Positions 1 through 15,200 are shown, numbered from the stretch's first letter. The stretch: 64,000 nucleotides of DNA from Hymenolepis diminuta (GCA_900708905.1 CAADRB010000038.1:1176385-1240384); one strand, 5' to 3'. Notes: generated from the letters alone by a model not told the origin. Numbers and translations: made by a program.

Positions 1-234
1 ATTTGTTTCATGGAAAAATCATAAATAACATTTCTTAAACAAGTGTCATTCAATAAGTTTAGTTAAAAGTCTATTTTTGAAAATATTTTAATCGAATTTG
101 GATCATAAATATAACGTCTAAATTAATACATTTTAAATAAGAAAGTTGTGTGGACTTAGTTTGTTTAAGTTACTTAAATTTCATTAACTGACATTAAGGT
201 TATAACTCACTGCAGTAATTTGGATTGGTGTCCG

Positions 235-3200
235 ATGGCGCTTACAGGTTCATCCGAGTATTATTGCCCACGACTGCTGGATTATTTTCTCATTATTGGT
301 CCCAAAAAATATGAAGGGTGTGGAAACCAATCTTATGAATCAGTAATCTTAAAGCAATATCCTCCTATTGAGCACGAAGACTTTCCATTACCAATTGAAA
401 CTGTCCACTTTTGCCAACCAGATCCATTAACTCGTGATGATGTTCAAAATTATTTCACATCCGTAAGAAATTTCATTTTTGTATTTTTTAGGATTCCTCG
501 TCTTTCTTATTTACTCTTACTGACAAGGACAAAAATCGTACCCGCTATGGAGTATGTCTTAACTTTACATGCAAAATTAAATGGGTAACTCTAATTAGTT
601 TTGTTATTTTTTCTTTCCTCATTTAATTTTGTAAGGCTTTGTTTTTTTATTTTACAATTTAGGATGGGGTTGAACCTGCTATATCATTAATATCGCTTTG
701 CATTATCACTCACCACCCGATGTTCTCTGGGTTCCGGCGTTGTTTGAATACGATTAAAGATATGATCGATTGTATACCAGGATTTGGAAAATTGATAACT
801 GGACAATCTTGGTTGGTATTTTGCACAATTATGATTGTTTTGATAGTGTTTACTGAGTTGGTACTTATTTTCTACTTACTTCTAGGAATCCAGAAAATTT
901 TTGGGAAATATTTTTCTTTAATAACTTGACCGAACGCAGTGTAACAAATTGCGAAGCCTTGATTGCAATTCAATTCGAGAAGTGGATCCTTCGGTTATTA
1001 AGCACTCCCGCACCAGTACCTAGGAATACTTTCATTCGAGTAAGCTAGTCCATTTATTCCCCCAACTGTCCTCCTTAAGTTGAAACTTTTCCCAGAAGAG
1101 GTTGAACCTCCGTTGATTTTCGCCATGCCAGACAAGAATCGTTTATCCCTTGTGGATTTCTCTTTCTACCTTCCAATGGAATTACTTGGTATCCAGAATT
1201 GTCTAAAAGTCATTTTAGCCGTCCTTCTTGAACAAAAGGTAATGTTTCATTCTATTATTTATTGGTTTATTGTGGACTATTATTAGTATTGTTGTTTTTA
1301 TGTAACCTGAGTATCATTGCAGAATGTTTATTTTTGGCATAATTTCTGGCCTTTTTGATACCTTGGACATTTTCACTAATTTTTCGAGTGTGCTCTAATT
1401 TTGATTACATTGTTGAGTTTTTTTAAGATTCATATTCACCACTTTCGAAATTTTTATCAGCCTTCATTTATCTCGGTAAATTTCAACTTGTTCTTTCACT
1501 TCTACCGTGAAGATTTTATCTGTAATGAAGTGTTTAATTAGAATTCAGACCGTTTTGCTGTTCAATTTTTTGTACAGATATTGCATATATTTGTTTTAAG
1601 TGCTTCAATTATCCCTTTATTTCAAATGTGATAGTTTATGCGCATTCCTAATTTGATAAGAATGTTCTAAAGCATTAACCATGACACTGTAACACGTTTA
1701 CTGAACTACATTACTGTCGTCAACATTTTTATTGTTGACAATGGAAAATCGTATTATTGCAGGAAATAGTGTAATTCATGACAGGTGAATAAAATTCTTT
1801 TGTTACTTTCCTCCAGATATTACTTAAATCGAAGGATTATAATGCACTCACAATGTGTATCTTGGCTCTCACAAACATGCTGTATCCACTTCAGTATATG
1901 TTCCCCGTCATTCCTCTTCTGCCCACATCTCTTCCTAATGCTGACCAGGCAGTCTAACTTTTGTTTATAAATATTTGTTTATTTCAACTCAACATTTACT
2001 AATCTTGTCATTTATTTCTTGTTTTTAGATTCTTTTATCGCCAACACCTTTTCTAATTGGAATTCCTTCAAGTTTTCTCCGAGAAAAGGGGAAGCATGTT
2101 CCGATGTCGGAGATTTTGTTGGTGGACATTGACACTGGACAAGTGCGTTTTTTCCTTGTTCATTATTTTCTTCAATGAATATATGAAAAATATTTAGAAT
2201 TCTAGTTGATAGCGCGTGGATCAATTCGTGGGTAATGATTTTGAGAAGTTCCAATGGATGTTTCACTAAAGAGTTTGAGCAAAATCATATTTTATTATTG
2301 GTATTTATTTTTCTTAAACCAAAGGATTAGATTTGTATACTCAATTTTTTCATGAAAGAAAATTCTTACAGTAGAGCGACTCCAGAAGTTGCTTTTCCAG
2401 GTCTCTGCATACTTTGCTGCAAAAAGAAAGGAACTTGACAGATATACTTTTTGATTTGTTTATGAGGAAAGGGTGCAGGTATTCTAATAAGTAAACGGAA
2501 AAAGTGTCTAGGTAGAATAGTTGGGGTGGTCTAAATAGATATTAATGCATATCATACAGAAAAGGCAAGTAAATATGAAAAGACATAAAGTTTATAAAAT
2601 GTATGAAAGGTGGAAAAAAAGAGATCATTAAAAAAAACGATTATAAATCTGTCCAACGTCCCCCAAACTCCATCATTGGTGACAGCGACCGATGATTATG
2701 CAGCTTGATCCAGACAATGGCCACACTGAGCTCTCAGCTCGGTGTGTCCTTCTCTGTGGTCCAGGTAGGCTGCGAAATTACTCCTAACGCGCTTGGGGTA
2801 CATAGTAAATTAGAAATAAAGCTCAATATATCGGAGTAAATAATGAAGCACCGAGGGAAATGAGTTATATGCTAATTATGCGGTAAGAAAAAGTTTTGAG
2901 TCGACAGTTGATCGTAGGAAGGAGCAAGGTCGTTGAATCCTTTTCGGCCGTACTTGAGTAAATATATCAAGTTAGCATTCATTTGATTAATCATATTTTT
3001 GGATAGTCCTCACTGCTCATGTTCGCATTATTTCACTTTGACAATTTCAATAGTTACTTCTGAGTTGGAATGTTATTATGCCATCCTTAGCTCATCAGAG
3101 GAGTGTTCTCAACACATATTGTGGGTAAAGGGACGGTATCCTGGAGCCGCTCTTAAGAGAATTTCGTATTCTGACATCCCTCATGGTTAGCAGTATAAAC

Positions 3201-6200
3201 TCATGCAATCCTCTTTTTACTTGATTTATACTGATGGCCACTCGTCTTGTGACTTCTAACTTGGCAGAAGGGCAGGTTAACCAGTGTGAATATTAAAAGT
3301 ACCTATAACTTCATGATAATATATATATATATATTAACTGTATATTGTTATTATTTTTTGTTGGACAAGTTATGGTTCTGTACCTGTCAGAGTCAATAGA
3401 TGACAGGAAATGGGCATGGTATTTTCGTAAGAGATATTTACCTATTTTCAGCTGAGTTTTTTATTTAAGCAATTCTACGGTTAAGTTATGGTAGCATTTA
3501 TATCTACACCGTTTATTACAAATGTCGTTTTATCTTTACAGCTTACTTATGGAGATGCACTTCCGAAGTTACCCGATTTCCCAACTCAGGAGAAAAACAA
3601 CCTCTGCAGTCAATTACTAAAGGTATGTTCGTGTCGAAATCTCTCAGTTATTAAGGCTGCATTTTCCAAAAAATATCTTTGAATGTACATCTTGTGAACT
3701 TTTTTGCAGCCATTAAAACTTGTTCTTTGAGGACATTATATTTTTTGCACTTTGTTGGCTTAAAGGCTTTAGATCTTATGAATAAGGGGAGTTGCCTATC
3801 ACCGGGTGCAGTTGTGGACGTGATCACACGCCCCCAACGATCGGGACTGGAGAGTTCAGAAGCTGGAGTACCAGATTCTGCTATCATCTCTGATCATCCT
3901 GTTCCTGTTGATGTGGATATCATTGATGTCGCTACTCGTGTCGCTATGGTGTGTTTAAAGTTTTCTTTTCGTTGAAATGATTGTGGCCGGTTTGATCATG
4001 GTAGCAATCTGTCTTTTGCATTTATCGATTTATTGTTTCTTGTGGCGGTAAGTTCAAATGAACTTTTACTGTCGAAATACCTGTGTATTCACTTGAAATA
4101 GTACGAATCTCAATATGTGAAATTGTGCCTGGATATTTATTATGCATTAAAATGAAATAGGGTTTTGGGAAGTGAGTGTTTCTCGTAGCAAGTAAAGACG
4201 AACCAAATAGCTCTTCAATTTCGGATCGATTTCTAAATAAGGTGCCTTCAGTTCTGGCCATGATGTTTTATTTTAATTTTCTCTATATTATTTATTATTA
4301 GTATGCACAGTTGACAAAGTAACCCATAATATCAGTTAAGGGTAAATAGGATTTTGATATTCATTTGATACTGATAATTCCATAATTATTATTTCGTCTC
4401 TTAAAATGTAAGGACTATCGTCATTACTCTTACAATACAAAGTCGCCCATGTTGTACGCTAGTTACTAAGGAGAGAGAAAAGGCAGACTAAAAAGGTAAG
4501 TCTGAGCCGGATCTTTAGTGATTTAACACAGAATTTATTTGTATCACAGCAATAGAGTTTTGATTGACCAGGGAAGATAGAACTATTTATTGGTGGTTAT
4601 TGGACTTCCATGCTCGATGTAGCAGAATATAATTGATCAAACAACGGACCAATCAGTAAATGACTACTGACCTCGTCAATCCGTTAACTGTCACGATAAT
4701 AATGAGAAAGTGATATTTTCATTACGTGACACTGAAATTGCACTCTCAGTGCATGGCAAAACATTGCTTCGCTCTCCTATCAGTCCGGTATTCTATATTT
4801 TTTTGAATCGTGTCTGAAATTCTTGTAATTATTTTCAAAATGTCTGAAAAATACCGATGTAAAATTAGCAATTGCCCACATATTTTATTGCTACTCTTTC
4901 TCAAATGACATCATCGGAAGCTACCAAGTTGTTATCAGATTTTTGGGCTTCTCGATAGTAATCTCGATTCCTCGGACGCTGGTTAACAGGGATGAGGTAC
5001 GCATAAAAGGAGTTGAACATTGCTGAGTGGTTAATGTTGCAACCATTCTGGAATGGCTGGTGAGATTATAAACATATAACCGCTCTGATTTATCATAACG
5101 GATCTCATACATGCCACTTATACTAGTCTATAATTTTTATAATCACAAGCATTTATCTACCCAGATTCATCAATATTTATTTATCATATTAATTAATTGA
5201 AGAATAAATATAAATGGTGTAAATGGTTTATCTGATATGTTGTGTATATTTCTTACATTTCATATTGGTTCTTTTAAAGGTACGTTTCCTTAATTCACCT
5301 GGAATTCTGGCCGATTTCACCGAACATACTCGAATTCTGCGTCTGTTTCCCCGGCCGGTTGTTACCTTTCAGTATATATCTTTCATGCGATCTCGTCCAG
5401 CTATCTATCCATTCACTCAAAAGCTTGCCAAAACACAAGTAAATACCCTTTGATTCGTGCGATTTTCCTTCTTTTTCCTTCAGTCCTTTGCCCATTGATG
5501 TGGGAAGTTATCTTGATCATAGTTTTAGATTAAGGAGGCAAAATGTCTTGTTAATGATTGATTTCATATTTATCAATGATAAAAGAGATAATGGAAGAAG
5601 CCTCAACCAGTGTAGGAATCGTATATGGAAATTTGAGTTGTAAGTAGTTATTGGCAATCTTAACACCTCCTACTCAACCTTGAGAAGGAAAAAATGAATT
5701 GAAACCGCAAGGTGGACCACCACAAACAATTGGTCATCGAAGAAAAGACTTTGCTCTGAAATCTAAGAGGCAACATATAATGACTTGACTTTACCCTTAA
5801 CATTTTTCTAATCCCCTTCTCTTTAACTCGAATTGGTTCATTTACTCTTAACTGGTTTTATTGGTTTCCTACAATTTATAAAATTTACCACAAAGACCTA
5901 TTTAGAGCAATAATAATTGCTCCGTTTTTTAGTTGGATAGGTGAGCATTAGATATTTTTAAAATAATTGACCGAGCTTACACTGTATTATGGTACGAATT
6001 CTAAAAATAAATTTAGAATGCTGGTCTACTTTTCGGCAGTTCAAATCAGAGAAGAGAATGGTGATTTCGGGTGCACTAGGCATACGAGCCAAAGTATATT
6101 CAATGAAATAGGTTGGCTCAATCTGACGACCAAAAAATGAGAATAGTTGAATAAGGTTAATAAAATTAACCTTTTTTATGCTTAATATGTACCCTATTCA

Positions 6201-9200
6201 TTCAATTTTTTTCCTTTAAATCGTTTCAGGCCGTCGAATATTTGTCCGAATCGTGTCTCTATCCAGAGAATGAGGTATTTCAGCGTATTCAGGCTGGTAT
6301 CTTCGATCCACAGTTGATTGGAGACAAACCAAAATGGTTCTGTTCAGAACTGGTTGCGATCGACTGCAGAGTTTATGATGATATGGACATATGTCTAATT
6401 CATCTGGGGTGTTGCATGAAACGAAGTAAGTGAATATTATAACAAGAGTTCATTATTAGCACCTAAGTCCTCAAGATAAGACGACATTTAATATTTTCAA
6501 TCATTTAGTTTACAGAATTTTTAGAGTGTTGTAGTAGGTCATAAACATACTAGAAAGTTATAGATATTGACGCATTTATCATACGCAGTAATTTCCACAG
6601 CAAACTATCCTAAACTTTTGGAATTCCTTGTGACATATAAACGGTACTAGTTAACGCTGGTGGTCGGGGAGGATGGCAGTGCGAGTGTTTCTGAAAATCT
6701 AGAATAGCAATCCTCTGGTCAAAGTGTTCAGAAGTGCCTCACTTCGACCGAATTGGAAATTAACATGTACACTATTACTGGCAAGCCTTAGATAACTATT
6801 TCGGCATTAAACGTCATTATGAAATGGAATTCGAGAATATAAATTGCTATAATTTGACTGCTTGAAGCATTAATATAACTTCTTATTGAAAATGGACTTA
6901 TATCTTTGATTCCAGATCCATGGGCCGTCGAAAATATACTACTTGAACCTTGGATTCGAGAAAAATTAAACGTTGATGATCTTCGCCAAATCGGTAAGTG
7001 GTGCCCATTTACTATACTAGAGAATGAAAGAATGAATGGAATTTCCCCCACATATTTAATCCCTGTGTACGATTACGAGATTAATTCTTCAATTGAAGAT
7101 ACTTCCTCTGTCGGTGTATGCCTTTAATTTTGGACATTCCGCTAAGGTTTATGTCCCCCGTTCAATACCAGCTCTAACGCCCCTAATAAAATTCATTTCA
7201 ATATAGTGAATGTACTTTTATTATTCCTTTCCATTGGAGATACACTCTGGAAACCACTACTTAGGTGGCATTTAACGAATACAAAAATTATTTACCAAAT
7301 GTTACCCATTTATTTATCATTTGATTAAAGTAACTGCCAGATCTTTTGCTATCTGAGGGTAGCCGACTATTAAACCATCATTTTCCTGAAATAAATCATG
7401 CGCTCATCATTTTACTATGCACAGTCATCACGACAAGTTTTAATCACAGGACGGTATCTAAACCCGGACTTCATAAAATAATACATTTAGCAGAAGTGAA
7501 TATCGAGATTACGGCGTTTAAAGTAGCATTTGAATTCTTGCTCACTTTTCATGGATGTTCTCGATGTTCAGAAACTGGTGACAATTTGATTTAACGGCTG
7601 ATGTAATCGAATTTCCATAATTTTTTGTTCTTCTATAAAAGCAACTGAGAGATGTAAACTGTTACTCATCTAATTGCAGTGATCAACTTAAGCAAAGCAT
7701 AGCTGCCCAAGGTATAGCCCTTTTCCCTTTGAAGGATGACGCCCTACGCGTTTCCAAAATTACACCTTAATCACAGTCTCTATGACAATACTTTGGTTTT
7801 TCATCCACGAAGTTAAAGTGATGTCTTTATGTCTCAGTCGCCCAAATTCCTAACCGTCAGTCTAGACGAATTTATCGATTCTCTTTTTTTCCGTAAATGT
7901 CCCGTTTCATTTACAAGTACACCTGCAATCACCCCCACGCGCGTCCTTGCCCAAGTGACTCTACAAACTGTCTTTGTACTCGCATACATCCACACAGACA
8001 CACACGCTTGTTAGTTATCTGCTCATGCCTTTTCATCTCACCCCTTCTTTGCCTCATCTTTTGAATCCTCATTGTGGTTTATTCAATACACTTTGGCCAA
8101 TTTTTTGGAACTGTTGTTTGCTATTGTTAGCTGAAAGCCATAGTCTTAGCTTCTGGTGCATTAATTGCTACACCTTACCTGAAATGACTTATTCAGGTAC
8201 CTCCTAGCCTTCTGACTTTGGGGTACAAAGGGGTTGGCAGTTTAGCAGCATGAGGTGGCTGGATGTGAGATCATCCCAAGTTTTATGGTTAGTAGCCTAA
8301 TACCGGGAATATCATAGAATCTGTATGAAGCTCTAATTTTGTTCTGCACGGCAGGTGTCCCTGGTCAAGTGTCTATGGATCACAACCTTCTTGTGGACTA
8401 TCGTGAATTCTTTGTGGCTCCAAGAAGCGTGGATGAAGCGATAGCTTTTGCTAGGGCGGTTAGAGAACGAGCACGTGATACCACGAATAGTGACAGTCGT
8501 CCACCAATGAATCACAGTTCTTCCCTTCAAGATGCCAAAGACATTCCTGATGATGCGTTTTCTTTAGCTGAATCTGAAAGTGAAGGAGATACTGATCAAG
8601 TAGGACCGACAATTTTATGGAATTCGTCGTAAACAATATAGTTAATAATATAAAGTCTGTTTCTGTTAATTAAGGACGATGCGGATATTTGGGATCTCAA
8701 AGAATCGATGAATTTGAGTTTAGGAGAACCAGATCAGCCAATCACTGAGGTATAGTTGTTTCTGATTTGTCAAATTGCGAGTTTTACTTCAGTTGATACT
8801 CTACTTATTGGATGTTTTGCTATTTTAGGAGATTCCTGGAAAATCGTAAGTATTTTTTTGGTGTACGTTTTGTCAATTTGTTCATTATGAATGTCACGTG
8901 AAGAAAAAGGAAATGCTATGCTTACTTAATTTATCCTCTATCCAAAAATTAGCTTTTAAGCTTTTGAATGTATTTTTGGCTTTTCTATCCTATAGCGTGC
9001 AGATATCTCATATACACCCCTATGATGGTGTAGCTCATACTCAAGCCATGGATTTTAGCTTTTAAAAGATCTACAGACTTTTTAGAGTATTTAAATAATA
9101 ATAGAGTCACAATTTCTTACAATCTCTGCTATAGTTTATGTGTTGCATTCTTTCCTGTGAATATTCGCATACATTTAGCAGCATTGTGCTTCACTCCTCT

Positions 9201-12200
9201 AGCTCGAACTCTTCTGATATTGAGTACCATGGCTCATAGAAGCGGTTTCGACTTTATTATATTTTATGATCACTTTTCGTTGGCCGTTCTTTACTTTACT
9301 TCACAGTTAACTCACATTATCAAAGTGCTCGACATAGTTTGTATCTTGGTAGATTATGATATCGCGCTTTGAATACTCTTCAATGAGGGTATTCATAATA
9401 CTCGCTCAGGCTTAAATATATATCTAGTCCAGAATGCGATTTTCAAGGTCCAGGATCCTCATCCTGTTTTATGGAATACCTGCCTATTCATTTGCTATCA
9501 TCCGATTAGCTTTTATTTGACGTTTTGCGCAAAAGAGCAGTCTAGCTGTGATCAGAAATGAATATATTTTGTTTGCTTTTATAGCGATATTAGTAACTAT
9601 ATACCTAATTCTTTGGGACAAACGATTCCACGGCCAGTTATGTAAATGGTTTTGTTTATTTGTTTATCAGTCTCATCTGTAACTCCTTTTCCTAATTGTT
9701 TGATCTCATTAACTTAAAATATACTCACATTAAAATGAAAGCTAAAATAGATTTGAAAAGATACTTTTCAGTTTTCGAGCATTACGTACAAGTTCTAATT
9801 TTAGACCTTCTGCGAAAAATATTTCGGCAAGTGTTAAACCTACAGCAAATGGAGGTGTCAAGCACTCAACCGATATAAAAATGCCTAATTTATTCGGAAA
9901 AAGCTCTTTTCCCTGGGGCTCTAAAGGCAAAGGTAGAAATTGCTACTTATATTATACCTCTTTGAAATAAATACTTTTAACTTGATTACGTCTCTGTCTA
10001 TTTTTGGATTTAGGTAAACAAACCGCGGAAGCTGCTCAACAAAAGATAGGCCGAGAAGGGGATGATGTTGATTATGAAGACGTCGATATAGGAACGCATC
10101 TTTTGAATAATATTTCAGGCGTTATTTCAGGAGCTGGGAATGCGTTCTCTAAGTTCTTAAGTAAGTGACTTAGTGTAAGTGTAACAATCTCGTCTGAAAT
10201 TCGTTGGCTTAAAATGATTTATATCGATAGTATATATTTCTTCTCTCCCTGAGAACCTGTTTTCAATGAACATAGATATTAATGGATCTATATGTAATTA
10301 ATCAGCTCCCTTTTTTAGAAACTTGAGCAGGAATGTTTGAGAAATCATTGAGGTCTATTCCCAGGCACTACGATGATGCATATTCCCTGCGATATGCAAA
10401 TTATATTTAAATAAAAATGCCCAGATGATGATCCCAATCAATTTAAAGCCTGGTGTCTGATCAACTGAAACGATCAAAGCAATCTCAGATTTTCCAACCG
10501 CTTTAAAATAAAACGCATTATAAAATTTATAAATAATTTAATTATCCACTTACTTAATGTTTAGCTCAACCACAGAACATAATCGAGAAGTCGAAACAAT
10601 TCATCCAGTCACCAAAGCTTCCAAGACGGAAGGATTTCACAAATAAGCCGACGAAAGAAGACGAAACAGATAAGGCTCAGAAGGGACGGAAATTGTTTTC
10701 GATTTCAGGTAAGGGGAAACGAAAGGCGCTGAGCAAACTTACTTGGACTTCATTCGATGAAAAGAGGTGAGTTCGATATCGATTGAAAAGAAACATTGGA
10801 TGTCCTGTTCACAACTATGTCATAAAATTTTTTTTCCAGTTTTTTTCCTAAACTATGATAATTGAGTTTTCGGCTTTATTTTGGTTCCCAATCATCAACA
10901 TATATTGTGTACTACATCGCTTACTACCATATATCTCTTATTTTTACCTCATCTCGCGTCCTATACGTCTAAAACCACTTCAAACTTTTGTTTATCATCT
11001 AATGACATCATTCATTTGGAAAAACCATTGAGCAGTTATTGTTCTTATCTCACAGAAAGGGAGGAAAAGAGAGACTCATAGTTCCAAATATTTGCTTTTA
11101 ATAAAGGGTCGGGGGGAGAGCAAAATAGGCAAACTTGGCCTTGAAATACAAAGAGCTTTTGTTATTATCACTCCATATTTTTGGTCTTAGGACCCTCATG
11201 TTTTCAGATATTTAGGAGTATTTGGATCGATTGGAGCTTAGTTTTAGGAAACACTATGTGACAGTTTTCCTGAACTAAGATTTTACGTTCCTTTGCATTT
11301 GAAGAGCATACCTCGAAATATGTCTTATTTTAAGAAAAAAGAATTATGCATCAGAAATTGTCCATAGTTAATAACATTGGACATTAGCAGTACTCCCATC
11401 TTCGGAGCTAAATAGTTTGTTCGATATGCCTTGATATGTATATATATGCAACTTTAATCTGTTAAAACAACGACAAGATGTAATTTAAATAAAAACGATA
11501 GATTTCGAAGTACTCTGAAGTGTCAGTTGGATAAAACTTATTGGTTTGTTCAATTACAACCAATTCCATTAGTTGTAAAAGCAATCTGCTTTCCGCAAAT
11601 TTATCTTTTCGGTTACCTCATGCATATAGCACGCTAAATTTGTTACGCATTCAGGCACAAACGAAAAGAAACAAAAAGAAATAATGGTAAGATATTCAAG
11701 ATGTGCATTTTCTTTTCAGTTCAGAGAAGCAGGAACTGTTGCAGCAATTGACACAAGCAATTTGGTCAGGCGAGAAAGTGGGTCTGCGCACGAAGCACGA
11801 GGTCCAAGTTTTGATGGAAGATGAACGATATCGCAATTACGCCCTTGTCAAACTCCTTGCTGAATCTCACGAATTTCGCTATGAACCAGAGTCCTCAGTT
11901 CCCAATGTGGTATGAGTCTATTCCTTTGGCTTGGTTTAAATATTCCATTTGTTTGTGAATACTAAAAATCTCCATAAGCAATATCAAACATTGACGGTCT
12001 TATTTGTCAAATTTTCCGGGCGATAAAATAGAGAACCCTGGGGATTAGTTTAATGTTTTATATCATATGTATTTTTCCAGATTTTTAGCTGCTGTTCATT
12101 AGTTCTATTATTGCTTACAAAAGTAGGATTATTTTCAATTACAAAATTAGTCAGGTCTAGTTTTCAAACCTGGCTGCCAAAATATAATTTTATCGTACGT

Positions 12201-15200
12201 TTTTCAAGATTTATTACTTAGATTTCCCTTTCGAGAAATAAACTACCAGAAATGACGTTGATATTCATTATTTTGATTAAAAATTCACATGCCGGGGTCC
12301 AGCACCATTAAGTGCTTTTAAAAAGACTACCTTGAAAGAGATTTCAAACGATAATAACGATAAAGCAACATATCCCATCGGTTTCTGCCCCCGAATCACG
12401 CATAATACAATGGTGTTCTTTATGTTCCCATTATTTTCTTCTAGGCTTTACAAGATACGCCAATGTTCCGTCATCTTGTTTGGTTGGCAAAGGCAGTTAT
12501 TTGTGGCTACGAAAGAAATTGGGTGAATCGGGGCATCCACGGTGTTGGCAGTGCCTTTCTGCTCCTGGAACTCGCACATACCCACTTCTGGGATCAGTCT
12601 ATCGCTCTAGAGCATGAACTCAAAGTCTCAAAGCAGAGGGTGAGTATAGTCGTTCCCTTATGGCAGGGAGGATAAACATTTTGATAGCTTCTAGTGTTTA
12701 TTGTGTCCAGTTAACAGTTTGGCTAACCCATTTGCCGAATATGTTCATTTTGTAAACACGCACTTATTCGTTTACCTAGCCGGCATCTCTGCAAGGAAGC
12801 AAGGAAAACCTTCCCTCGATAAAAATGGACAAAAATCCACTCGAAAGTATATGTGAGTTGCTTCTATTTCCAGTCTCATTATTATTATTGCTAACGGCAG
12901 TTCGAAAGAAAACGTTTATAAGTGTAAGTTATGGAAAATCATCTGAATTAATTGAACAGTAAATGAGTTCAATAAGGTATGAAATGGAGGGAGTAGTCAA
13001 TGGCTAGCTATGCCCACTAAATTGCACTCAAATTTTATTTCTGTCACGGATTTCTCATGAAGAAATAATAATTTTAATTGTATTTCCGGTACAAATAATT
13101 CTACTTCCGCCGTTTAAAAATTGATCATGGTGTATATTTAGACATGAATAAATCAGACGAATGAGAAATAACTTTTTATTCTAGAAATGAATTAATTTAG
13201 TTGATACAAATACTTATAATTTGTACTAAGATAATCGCACATAGTTTTGCAAACCCCTCGGGACTACATTATGAAAATTGTGACCTTTGAATATGACATG
13301 ACTGCTCTCGATGTTATCTGCACCAATCTTTTCCTTAGCTTTGCAATCAAACATCTGATTGCACACTTCATATTCCGCCTATAACTTGATAAGTTCTTGG
13401 AAAATTAAGCGTCTGGACATCTTTATAGACCGATACTTTAAAATCACGCTGTATATTGCGTTAAGGTTGAAAATTAGCTAAATCAAATAAGATTTGTAGT
13501 GCTGCATATAGCAGTTATGAAGTGGCTCATAATGTTTTTTTCCTATTTCCCTATTTTAGATTTTTTGTCGAAAAAAGGGGGATTAAGTGAGGCTATTTTT
13601 CAAAAATGGTTTCCAGTTTCCCATTTTATTTTATTATGAATTCATTCTAATTCAGGGACACTTAGCATGTTTCATCCAAACCGTTCCCATTCAGTTTGTT
13701 TGTTTGATTAGAATCTTCATCTTCTCACTATGTTTGTGCTATTTTTAGCCTCGTTAATTAAAACAACTGCAACAGGCTTTCGACGCAGCAGTTTGGCTGC
13801 TGCATCAACTGGTGAGGGTCTGCAGGCCTCCCTCTCTCGGCGAAGCTCCCGGGATCAACAATTTGAAGGTTGTTTTTGTGTTGTAAATAATGTATTACTT
13901 GCTTGTGTGTGTCCGAATAAAGTTTATGTCGTCCTACTGCTTCCAGTTGTATGTTTCTATTTTGTTGCCATTTATGGAGTAATTAGATGAAACGGCATTA
14001 CTTTCGATTGTGAAATAAAATTAGATTCGGATATTTAAATTTAGACGACTTTCAGTTGCATTTAACATCTTCCAAATTATAGTCTATAGATAACTAGAAC
14101 AATTTAGTTTATTTTAGTGGATATTTTCCTCTTATTCCTCTTCTAGCTTCTTCATTTATTCATATCTCAACCTTTAAATAGTACTCAGTAATAGCCTGGT
14201 AAGTACGATATCCTCGCTTTAAATTTACGGGACTTTAAATCTATTATCAATTGTTAAATCGATTAATGGCTTAGTAAAATGTTAATTATTGTGTAAATCG
14301 GTTTAAAATTACTGCGACCACTAGTAAAGATTGATAGATTACTTAATTGTGCTTGGAATTCTGTGATCTAATGAAAAATAATTACTTTATTGACCCTTAG
14401 GAGATGCTTATTGCGTAACCTCTGAGCCGTAAAGTTTCTGCGTTTAGGAGGAATAAATCATAAGTAGAACGGAGAAATTATAAATGCTAAGCCGAAATTG
14501 TTTACGTGTAACAATTTGAACTAACCCGCAGCCAAATTATGAAAATGAAACTAGCGAACACGTTCCAGCTTTGCTGCAAGCGAATGGTTTTTTTAGAAAT
14601 GCCACTCTTCAGTTTAAAGAGTGTCGAGGAAATTTCCACAATAGTCTACGGATTTTCAAATTAGTAGTATAACTTGCATATACAAATGATAAATCAATTA
14701 AACTTACTAATTTAATCTATTGGGCTTCAATTTTGTTTTTATAAACAAATCAAAATTCTCGTTCTTCATCTTTTGTTGAATTGAAGGCTATATTTATCAG
14801 ATATTAAACAAAAAAAACAAAGAAACGGATATCAGTAAATTTTCTTAATAGAACATTAAATTATCTTATTTTTATTGAGATAAATAGTCCAATACTAGCT
14901 AGAGAACTATGTAATCCGATTTAAATTTGCTTATTAAGCAATCTGTTCTCAGAAATAAGTTAATGACAGTAATATTTTATAATTAATAATTGGGATTACT
15001 AATTTTGTTTTAGAATGAGGTAATCAAATCCCATAATTGTGGAATTTAAAACAAAAAGTAGTTTATCAATATTACAACTTAGAAAGCATTTAAAGTTTTG
15101 TGCTTTAAAAGTGAAATTATGTGACGGTATCCTAGAATGAATTTCCGTTACAAGTTATTTAATCATTGGCTTGGGAGGGTAATAAAATTGGTGGAATGTG

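Noticed and set aside
3679..3765. Upstream extension of MADD exon 9 into the frame before 3766
   Set aside because: Using the acceptor at 3711 puts a stop in the frame set by exon 8; only the acceptor at 3765 keeps phase and fits the family.
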